NCBI GenBank assembly: GCA_022457155.1
Contig: JAJGOT010000308.1
Coordinates: 479,501 to 543,500 of the forward strand
Source of the DNA: Cladopsammia gracilis
Lineage: Eukaryota; Cnidaria; Anthozoa; Scleractinia; Dendrophylliidae
DNA: 64,000 nt
Direction: 5' to 3'
Shown: positions 52,381 to 61,717 of the stretch, in pieces
Layout of the letters: every line of letters begins with the position of its first letter
Numbering within the stretch: position 1 is the first letter of the stretch
Made by a program: the position numbers and the translations under genes
The notes under the pieces: generated by a model
Told to the model about the DNA's origin: nothing
Database searches by the model: none
What the model saw: only the letters and a program-made list of their open reading frames with translations

Positions 52381-53985
52381 ACAAACAACAACAACAACGA
52401 TTTATTTTCAAATAATAAAACAGAATATATTAGCAACCCGCAAATAACTAAAGTTAATCGTGGCGGGTTGCTGCACACTAAACAATTACAGAAGCTCACT
52501 ATAAAGTAAATGACTGATAACATTAGATACGAAAATAAGGAATGAATAATTTATGATTAGTTACAACAACAAATAAATAAATTAACAAAAGAAATAAAAA
52601 TAAATATATATATAAAAAATAAATATATAAATTAAGGAGAAGGGGCAATAAAATGCAGATTAAAGTCAATTAAGTGTTTTAAAATTACAAAGACTGGTAC
52701 AAAGAAATTCGACATCAACATAGATATCCTCACTCTCCAAGACCTCTAATAGTAATCTGTTTAACTTGGACTAAAAGCATGTTTTGCTTTGGTTACGTAA
52801 ATTTATAGGTATATTATTCCAAATTCTAGTTCCAGTTCTAGAAAAGGAGTGTAACTGTTGGTTGATTCTAGAATTTTTGACATAAAAGTTGCCAGCGGCT
52901 GAGAACCTGGTGTTGTGAGTGTGAATCTGGTCTGAACGAATAAAAAGGTCAGAAATATTAGATGGTACAGAATGGTTTGCAACATCATGCATTAGTACAG
53001 AAATTGATTTAAAGTAGAGCATATTCAATGGCAGAATATTAGAGGAAATAAATAAAGGAATAGCATGTGCTCGATTATTTGAGAAATGCATTAAGCAGAG
53101 GGCTTGTTTTTGTAAAAGAAGAATTTTGTTCAATTGTGAATGAGCAGCTTGGCCCCATACACTTAAGCCATAAGATATATACGGTTCAATCAGGGATTGA
53201 TAAATACTCATAAGGGTAGTAGTGGGTACAAGATGTCTGAGCCTAGCGATGATGCCAACTCCTTTACTAATCTTTGATGAAATGTAGTCAATGTGGTTTC
53301 TCCAGGTAAGATTACTGTCAATTAGAACACCTAAATACTTCACGTAGTCTTTACGCACGAGTGGAATTAGTTTCACAGAGTTGTTGTCGAATATGTTTAA
53401 ATTTATTTCATAATTGACTTTTCTTTGGTGGGGATTGAAGATCACGAAATTAGATTTACTGGAATTAAGTGATAATTTGTTTGCATTTAACCAGTCAGAT
53501 ATGTTTACTAGTTCAGTATTAACTACCTATTCAAGCCTTTTTAAGTTTTTGTCTGCATACAATAGATTTGTATCATCGGCGAATAAATAGAAATTGAATG
53601 TACGAGAAGAGCGGTAAATGTCATTAATATATAATAGGAATAATAATGGTCCCAGGACAGAGCCTTGAGGGACACCATACAATACCTTTTCTTTGTTAGA
53701 AAATTTGGATCCAATTTGAGTTGATTGCGTTCTGCCTGATATATACGACAAAAAACATTCATTGATGATGCCTCTTATTCCGTAATGCTTTAATTTACAT
53801 AATAGAATATAATGGTCGACAGTGTCAAAGGCCTTTTTTAAATCAATAAAAATACCACATTAATACAATTTTCCGTCCATATAACTTTGAATTTTATTCA
53901 CAATATCCAAGATTGCGTGCTGAGTAGAACAAGCGTTTAAACGATTGCGTGATTGCGTGCTGAGTTTGAACAAGCGTTCAAACGC
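52381..53985 (-). mobile_element. CR1-like LINE, 5'-truncated, inside the BEL/Pao element
   Basis: Minus strand. RT motif A (F-I-D-L-K-K-A-F-D-T-V-D-H) is near 53840, motif B (Y-G-V-P-Q-G-S-V-L-G-P) and motif C (L-F-A-D-D-T-N-L-L-Y) in 53751-53527, then Y-L-G-V-L-I-D-S-N-L-T-W-R-N-H-I and I-S-Y-G-L-S-V-W-G in 53445-52771. The 3' end carries a CAA microsatellite (52383-52398). Frames break near 53520 and 53860. A 30 bp near-direct repeat (CGTGCTGAGT ... CAAGCGTT) marks its right edge at 53920-53985. Confidence 0.8.
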
Positions 53986-55940
53986 TTGTTCAAAAATGTT
54001 CTTCGTTTATTTTGCCAATAACTTATCATCCTAGCTTGTTTCCACATTATTATTCGTAATAAATTTGCTCATAAATTAGAGTCATGGTCTGGTGTTGACG
54101 ACTGCTGCTCCCCCACGGGAGCGATGTTTTCCTCGTTTTTGCTAGTGTTAGAAATTAAATGACCCGTGAAAGTGCTAAAATAAACTTAACTTTGCATGTG
54201 AAAGGTTGGTCTCGGTAATATTAGTCATAGACATTTTATATTTTAAGCTTACCCTCAGTCATTCTCATTTATAAGCAAACATGACAAGCATCTTCAAAGC
54301 AACATTCTGTTAACCAGCTCAAGGTCTTAAAAAAAAACGATTCCATAGCAAAACATACCAATGGCGATTTTCCTTTTCATTCTGAATAAATACGAAAGAA
54401 AGATGTCTACAGCAAACATTTTCTTTAACAGGTCGATTCCATCCTTCATTGCCACATTCACCGCTCAGCTCAAGACACGAGAGATCACATCATGTCAGCG
54501 ACTGTGCATGGTTCTGGAAAACATGCAATTTTATTACAGAACAATAATCCAGATTACGACAGCAGCGATTGACACAAGACAAAGTAGGAAATCTGTTACA
54601 AAATGGAAAACATTTAGTATAAAAGTGGCTTTGTAGACTCGACTGCATACATTATTTTTGTGATCCAAAATGAACACATACCGTGCTATAATCATCCTGA
54701 TTTCAGCAGACAACAAGCGCTTCCTAATTAATGCGTGTTTTCATCGACCGTAGATCACCGTGTGTTGTTGAATAAACAATGCTTTTAAAACTAGCTAAAA
54801 TTGCACATGACAAGGAAAAAGAAGTATTTTTGAAGCTGTTGATCCAGTAAAAATAGAATGCTTGCCAAAATTATTACCGCTCTTACAAGAACTGAATATA
54901 AATAACATAAAACACTAGAAATCGTAACAGTACAGGCGAAAACATTTGTTTTAAGGAATGTAATTAGATTTGGAAATTTATTTGCTAAGGCATTTTTCAA
55001 ATGGCACGCCATTTACTTTGAACTCATGCTTACCTGCCGCTTGCAATTATAAATTCCTGACTGGTGCTTGATCTATTCAACAGCCAAAAATATTTGCGCT
55101 CTTGATCTTCTTACTCAAAGGAAATTTCACTTTTGTGAATTAAATCATTTGAAACATTAAAAAGAGATAAATTGACTCAGTGCTGTGGAGTGTAACAAGT
55201 TTTTCTTGAACTGGAGTTCATATAATACAGTGATTTCTCCGACGTGCGTGGTTCATGTTTTATGCACTCAAAACCGAACCAAACATAATGTGAAAAAACC
55301 TCAGGGAGATGGTCCAAGATGAGACTTGTGCTACAAATGCAGTCTGGCATGAGGTAAAGAGTTGGTAAGCTTCAATTTTGAACTTCAATTTATTTATTTT
55401 GATCGCCCCAAGTATCAATTACAAATCTCTTACAGCGATTTTTTAGACAGTTGCTCCTGGCAAGTTTTCTTCGATTAAAGTATGATAATACTAGGCCAGC
55501 ACATCGTATTAACCTTTACAGTTGTAAGTAGCTATGTCACTGGAATTTACTTTACTTCACACTCGAGAGGTATGTAGTTTACACATTGAATACTGACGAA
55601 AATATCTAAATACATAGATCTTCCTTAGTCGCCTTGAATATAACTTGTTTTAGTATTTTTAAGCAGATATTGCAAATAACGGCATTTTATACGCCCTTTA
55701 TTTCAAAACCCGGGGGAATGTTACTGGTCTGACATAATTTAAAAATAATTATTGCGTTTAAACACTCGATTAGATGTAACATCCACCTTACCTAAAACGT
55801 GTTTAAACATTTCTTTAATGCGTTTAAACGTTATTTAAACTCGTTAAAACACTTTCTTGTATTTAAATGGTGTTTAAATACGTATCAACCCGTTTTCATT
55901 TAAAACGGAAAAGGATCTTGCCATAGTACCAGTGTTACTT
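53986..55940. other. Unassigned insert between LINE and Penelope fragment
   Basis: AT-rich, no coding family recognised. From 55755 to 55895 there are many GTTTAAAC/GCGTTTAAAC-like motifs in direct and inverted forms, which look like subterminal repeats of a DNA element, but no matching second end was found. Confidence 0.4.
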
Positions 55941-55951
55941 ACGAGCTGGTG

Positions 55952-56280
55952 TGTTAAGTTTGCCGGCACAAGTATGTCGGAGAAACATCAAGAAGTGCTT
56001 ACTCTCGCGGTAAGGAACACCGAAGTGCTCTGGAACAGCAAGAGGAAAGTTCAGTAATGTGGAGACATTCATGTGATAAACATGGAGGTGATATGCCGGA
56101 ATTCGCCATGAATGTTACAGGAACATTTCGTGACAATGCGATATTGAGGCAAATCAGAGGCAGTCATGATCAATAAGGTTAAGGAAAGTGAACTAATCAA
56201 CTCCAAAAGTGAATGGAGTTATGCCCGCATCACAAGGACTGTTATCACGGGGTAGAGAACAGATACACCTAAACTAAAGC
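55952..56280 (+). pseudogene. Penelope-like GIY-YIG endonuclease fragment
   Basis: After a stop, the + frame reads K-Y-V-G-E-T-S-R-S-A-Y-S-R-G-K-E-H-R, then V-M-W-R-H-S-C-D-K-H-G-G and V-T-G-T-F-R-D-N-A. This is the GIY-YIG nuclease end of Penelope-like polymerases (Y-V-G-E-T being the second half of the signature, with the Arg and His-Glu pattern). No RT part lies upstream, and stops follow at about 56174. The fragment belongs to a different family from the copy at 14840. Confidence 0.65.
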
Positions 56281-56434
56281 TACGGACAGCATGACTCCAT
56301 GTAACAATTGTGAAATGTTTACTATATTGCCGTATATTTTGTTATGTTATTTTATTTCATTTTTAGTTACCTGGTTACGGAAATTAGTTTTCATGCATTG
56401 CTACATGAAGTCGTTTCATATTCAAAACAAATAT

Positions 56435-56473
56435 GGCTACCAACTAATGAGGTCTTTTGATGAAACGTTGTAG
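56435..56473 (+). ncRNA. Decayed hammerhead-like motif
   Basis: GCTACCAA, CTAATGA (56444-56450), stem GTC-TTTT-GAT, GAAACGTT, GTAG. The layout matches a hammerhead of the Penelope type, including the GAAACGT helix III, but CUGANGA has A in place of its G, which should abolish cleavage. Stem I is short with a bulge. It lies about 160 nt after the endonuclease fragment. Confidence 0.4.
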
Positions 56474-56564
56474 TTTTGTGTAATCGCATATGTAAAGGTG
56501 TGTTGAAAGTATATGCAAATAAGGTTTTTTTTCTAATCAATATAACACCTTCAACCACCTTTTC

Positions 56565-58010
56565 CAAAATAGGCTCACAGGTTCCTGCCTCACCATCCAG
56601 TTCTCAATCCAAATAAACCGGATAAAGTATGCGTCGTGTTTGACTGCGCAGCGCGATATCAAGGAACGTCTCTCAATGACCAACTTTTCCATGGACCTGA
56701 CTTGATGAACAACTTGGTGGGTGTCTTGACGTGCTTTTGACAAGAGCCTGTTGCTCTTATGGCCGACGTAGAATCGATGTTCCATCAAGTCCATGTCAGA
56801 TTGTGACTCTGCATTTCCTGTGGTGGTCGGAGAACAATCTGAACCCTCAAGCCAGAAGAATACCAGATAATGGTGCATCTTTTCGATGCCATGTCATCCC
56901 CGAGCTGTGCCAACTTTGGTTAGTAAGTAAGTAACCTTTTCATCGAAGAGCAGACAACAATCAACAAGAGTTTAGCAAGGAAGCAGTTGATACCGTCAAG
57001 AAAACTGCTACGTAGACGATTGCCTCAAGTCTGTTCCAACCGAAACAAAGGCCGTCGTGTTGGTTGATGAGCTTCGCTTGCCCTCTAAAGAGGTATTTCG
57101 TCTGACAAAATGGATCTCCACGTCATGAAAGGTCATCAACTCAATCCCAGTGTCAGAAAGAGCGGGTTCTGTGAAAGATCTTCTCCTCGATCAATTACCC
57201 ATAGAGGAAGCACTAGGAGTCCAATGGCATGTAGAATCTGATACCTTTGGCTTCAAGATTACTGTGAAAGACAGGCCTCTAACCAGATGGGGACTTCTCT
57301 CAGTAGTCAGCTCTGTGTACGACCCATTAGGGCTTGCTGCTCCCTTTATGCTGCCATCAAGGGCTTTATTGCAAGACCTGTGCCGTAAGAACTTGGGCTG
57401 GGATGACACCTTATCAGATGAAGACCTCACTCGTTGATGGAGTTGGCTTGAAGATCTTCCTAAACTCGAAAACCTCAAAGTTGAATGCTGCTTTAAGCCA
57501 AGCAACTTTGGAGAAATCGCATCTAGTCAGATCCACCATTTCACAGATGCTTCACAACGTGCATACGGTGCTGTTACATATCTCAGGGTTACTAACACAG
57601 AAGGCGATGTCCACTGCTCCTTCATCATGGGCAAGTCTCGGCTATCCTCACTGAAGCAGCTGACGATTCCCCGACTGGAACTCTCTGCAGCTGTAGTGGC
57701 CACCCGGTTGGACAAAATGGCCAGGAAAGAACTCGGCATACTAATTAGCAAGTCCATCTTCTAGACTGATAGCACCTGCATCTTGGGTTACATCGCCAAC
57801 AAAGACAAACGCTTCCACACATTTGTCGCAAACTGTGTCGCAGCAATACGAGAAGTCACTTCACCCTCTCAATGGAGGAACGTTGGCACCAAGGAGAACC
57901 CAGCGGATGACACTACACATCGTCTCTGCTGTGACTTTATTAAGGAACGAGGGGTGGCTAAAGGGACCCAACTTCCTTTGGAAGTCAGAGGAGGCCTGGG
58001 CTAGTCAGCA
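56565..58010 (+). pseudogene. BEL/Pao RT and RNase H, broken (continues 52380)
   Basis: L-P-H-H-P-V-L-N-P near 56595, [18 protein letters not shown] (RT motif A region) and A-D-V-E-S-M-F-H-Q-V-H-V near 56765 show the RT of the element cut at 52380. Only a few codons seem to be lost at the cut. The Y-V-D-D region (about 57010) follows an out-of-frame stretch. 57150-57437 has [10 protein letters not shown] and [14 protein letters not shown], and 57620-57900 has L-S-S-L-K-Q-L-T-I-P-R-L-E-L and N-P-A-D-D (RNase H region). No integrase follows. Many frame changes and stops are present. Confidence 0.82.
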
Positions 58011-59508
58011 GCCCACAAGAAATTTCCGATCCGTTTTAAAGGATAAACAGTCGATCGCTGCAATTGACCCAATGGCCACAAGGAAAACGTGTGGTAACGC
58101 AAAAGCAATCGTGACAAAAAGAATCAGGAAAATTATGGACCTAATTACAGATGGAAATAATTTTGAATTGGTAAAGGAGAGAATGGTAGAATTAAATGAA
58201 GCCTTTCATAACGCCTTTCATAGTGTATTGAAAGACGAAGAAGCTATCAAAGAGTCATTGATGTACTTTAATTTAGTCTCGCAACAAGTACAACAGCTGG
58301 AAGAGAATGTAGAACTTTGGTCCGCGGGAATCGGGGCTTCCGGGTTCTTAAGATCTTTCAAAGTCAAACCTGAAGACGGCATCCCACGTTGGATCCCAGC
58401 ACGTGCAGGAGTCAGACAAGTCAGTAACGTCACGCAGATCGTTGAAATCTAACGCTTCTGCCAGAGCAAAGGCCGCAGCAAAAAGGGCGATTTTGGAGGC
58501 TGGAGCCACTACCTTAAAAAGGTTGCACCAAATCGAAGAAAAAGGATTAAAATTGCGACAAAGAAAAAATGAAATTAAAATTGAAATAGAAATGGCTAGG
58601 GCAAGGGCTGAAGAAAACTTGTACGCTGAAGTCGAATAGCGAGAAACATTCACACATTTATTTCAAGAGGAAGAAAGCAAATCAGCCCAATTCCCAGTAT
58701 TCCCGCCTCCACAACGCACCACAACCTTCAATTAAAAACCCATTCTTGAATGCGAAAATCTGAATGTAGTAGGCGCAAGCGGGACAACACCAAAGGACGC
58801 AAGCAAAGTTATCCACAATGGTCCACATAGACATGAATCCACCGCTTTCAAATCGAGCCAACCATATAGGCCCTCCAATGAAAGAATGGAAGGGAATCCC
58901 CTCACAAGTCAGTGTCCCTTAAATCCATACGCACGCGAGTGGCATTTCAGGGTACCGCAAAAACCAAACTTTGATCCAGTGATTTCCAGAACAGCTCAGA
59001 CTGTCTTAGTTCCTCCAGCTAATCAAGAGAGCGATATGCAGCATCTCTTAAGGCAGCAACAAGAGGTGATTATGGCGTTGACCTTGCCACAACCCAACGT
59101 TCCAATTTACGGCGGCGATCCAATGGAATACTGCGACTTCATTCGGGCCTTTGAAAATATTATTGAAAGAAAAACCAGCAGTCCGAGCACCCGGCTTTAT
59201 TACCTTTTGCAGTACACAAGCGGCCAAGTACAATATCTCGTGCGAAGCTGTTTAGCGATGCAAGAGGACAGGGGTTATCGAGAGGCAAGCAAGCTATTGG
59301 CAAAGCAGTATGGGCAACCGTACAAAATCGCTTCCGCGTATCTTGACCGCATGATTAATGGCCAGTCGATCCGTGGAGAACTTACTAGCTGCAGCAACAC
59401 CTTAAGAGAAATTGGCTATCTGAACCACCTTGAAAATCCCAACAGCCTGCGGAAATTTGTAGACCGGCTACCTTACCCCTTGAAGCTAAAATGGCACTGT
59501 AAGTTTTA
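58011..59508 (+). pseudogene. Second BEL/Pao element: gag only, truncated
   Basis: 58011-58452 and 58403-58639 encode helical N-terminal gag sequence (K-S-N-A-S-A-R-A-K-A-A-A-K-R-A, I-E-M-A-R-A-R-A-E-E-N). 58886-59508 is an intact gag core frame: V-P-I-Y-G-G-D-P-M-E-Y-C-D-F-I-R-A-F-E, L-Y-Y-L-L-Q-Y-T-S-G-Q-V-Q, Y-G-Q-P-Y-K-I-A-S-A-Y-L-D-R and R-L-P-Y-P-L-K-L-K-W. It breaks off at a stop at 59507. It is related to, but clearly diverged from, the gag at 50433. It joins the RNase H of the first element directly, in the place where integrase should be. Confidence 0.8.
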
Positions 59509-59511
59509 GTA

Positions 59512-60527
59512 GGGTGTTAAAGGAGGGGTCGGCAATTTTGAGAGTTGCGAGTTTGCGAAGTTCAAAATGACGTGACTAGCCTACAGGGACTTCTAACTGT
59601 GGTTTTGTGTAATCGATGCATTCTTAGTTTGCCTTCAAAGTTTAGCTCTTACAGGCATGTCGTCAAATGATTTTCCTCTTTTATATAATATAATAGGAGG
59701 CTTTTTGAAAATGTATTTCTTTCAAAGGCTGTTTTCAGATGACGTTTTGTCGCTTTTGAGTACTGTGAAATAGATATGCCTTTTATACTAAACCTTTGCA
59801 GTATGTTCAAGAGGTTTAATTTGCTAATTTATAGCATGCAAGTCGTGATTTTGTATTCTTGTTTTGTACATTTGTACAATCTATTTCATTGTGTGACATC
59901 ACAGTAAGAACGGGCCTGCCTGAAAAAATCACAAAGCCTATACAGACTTCCAACTATGGTTTTGTGTTAGTGACACATTCTTAGTTTGCCTTTGAAGTTT
60001 AGCTGTTAGCAATAGGTTGGAGCAAACGATCCATGAAGGATGATATTCTTTCTGTAGGCCCTTCACATCCAGAAATAACAGTCTTTCAACCGGCTTTGCT
60101 TTGTGGATTTTTGTGAGGGTGTAGAATAGTGGTATACAAGGTGTTTAAACATGAAGTTCCGGAATAAAAGGAGCCTGGCCTGGCCATTCTCACCTCCAGT
60201 CGTCAATTAACCACTGAAGCATTAACAACTGACAAAAAACATGCGTCATTACTAAGACCATTGCTAACACAATCAGAAGTCTTTATGAACTTCTATTTCT
60301 TTTTTTGCTTAGGTAAAATCTTGGTTTGATTAGAATTTTGAAGCAAATTATATTTAAAAGACGTGCAACTGAAATATTTCTTTGCAATGTTTCTTTCGCC
60401 ATGGGCACAGCAAGAGGTTGATAACGATCGCTGTTGTTTAGTTAAACTTGTGCCTCTTGTATTTTGTTTTCAGGATAACCATAGTGGTGCTTTTAACAGC
60501 TCACTTAAGGTTAACCTCAGCATTGTT
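59512..60527. other. No gene seen; diverged direct repeat
   Basis: A stretch of about 80 bp at 59572-59655 (GACTTCTAACTGTGGTTTTG ... TTAGCTC) recurs at 59940-60010 in the same orientation with about 15 percent difference. The rest is AT-rich and unassigned. Confidence 0.5.
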
Positions 60528-61053
60528 TTAAAGTTCCTTTAATGCTTTTTGTTCGTTGTGTGACAGACGCATTGGCTTTGTTATGTTGACCTCTGCAAGT
60601 TGCCTTTCAAGGGCAAAAGGTGGCTGGACTGGTATGCAGTTAGATTTTACATGGAACGGATTAGGTTCCTTGTTTTGACTGAAATATATCATGACTGAAG
60701 ACGTGTCTTGTGGAATGTTCAAAATCCCTCAAAATTGTCATCTTATAAAGATTTCATTTTTCACGGGTCTTTGAATAAATGTTAGCCCTTTGCTGATAAC
60801 GCTGACTTGGCTGTCAGTTCAGTGTAGTATCTGAGAGGTTTTTTGATTTATTTCTCATTTGTTTCCCTTTCTGTGGCGGTTCGCCTTTGTGTAGCGCTTT
60901 TTCTGCGCTGTGTTCGTTTGCCATTTTTAGTTGCTCTCCTCTTCCAATTCCAAGGATATACTTTCTGCCACTGGATTTCCATTTGTTTTCATGAGGATCA
61001 TTGGCGGTCAGTACAGTTTTAAATTTGTTGTTTGACATTGTACAAGTTTTCAT
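60528..61053 (-). pseudogene. Penelope-like polymerase N-terminal fragment
   Basis: Minus strand. 61053-60814 reads M-K-T-C-T-M-S-N-N-K-F-K, ending L-S-D-T-T-L; in another frame I-S-K-G-L-T-F-I-Q-R-P follows near 60775. 60722-60528 reads P-N-P-F-H-V-K-S-N, then A-L-E-R-Q-L-A-E-V and N-E-Q-K-A-L-K-E-L. This order (L-S-x-x-L, S-K-G-L-x-F-x-P, P-x-P-F-x-x-K-S, A-L-E, Q-x-x-A-L-x-x-L) is that of the region before the Penelope-type RT core. The RT itself is absent. Frameshifts and stops make it a remnant. Confidence 0.6.
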
Positions 61054-61717
61054 TGCACTATGTTGTTATGTTCCCCCTTACGCATTTGAATAAGTTACAT
61101 TAAAGAACGTTATACAGATTACATACAATACAAATTATACAGGACTTTAAATTTTAGTGCAAATGAGATAAGCGATTAAGAAAACGCAAATATTTTCATC
61201 AAACAACATATTTTTTCTAGTAATTAAGCTCAATAAGTTCCAAAACTTTAAGCTTTATTGTGAGCAAGTTTCCACAAAATCGGCTGTACATAAATTGTTG
61301 CACAATCGACTGCTGAATTTAAGCTTCCAAATATTATGCTTGCCTATTTGCCTCAGCTGTTGAAGAATGCTAAAATATGGCTACAATTGCACCCTATTAT
61401 TTGAAAGCTTGATACAACCAAAAACTTTGCTGAATATTCAGGAATTATTTGCCATTTGGGAATCACCGATCATCAACAATAAAATTAATATCAAAATCAT
61501 TTAATTGTGTTATCGATGATCTGTGATTCCCAAATGGGAGATAAATCCCAGAACGTGGGAAGGTTGAATAATTTACGTGACACGAAGGGTTTTCAAGGCA
61601 TTTAGAAAATGGAAGAGATAAAGTAGCAAATTTGACGACTCAAATTCACAGAGCTTCATCAAGACCATACAAATGAAACTAGGTAACGCCGTTTGTACTA
61701 TACTGAATGTCATCATA
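61054..61717. other. No gene seen; one hairpin
   Basis: TTGCCATTTGGGAATCAC (from 61449) and its near-exact reverse complement GTGATTCCCAAATGGGA (61530-61546) form a foldback with a loop of about 55 nt including GATCATC/GATGATC. Otherwise unassigned. Confidence 0.6.

Noticed and set aside
54361..54636. 91-codon ORF as a host exon
   Set aside because: No splice-site agreement or recognisable homology; surrounding sequence is repeat-like.
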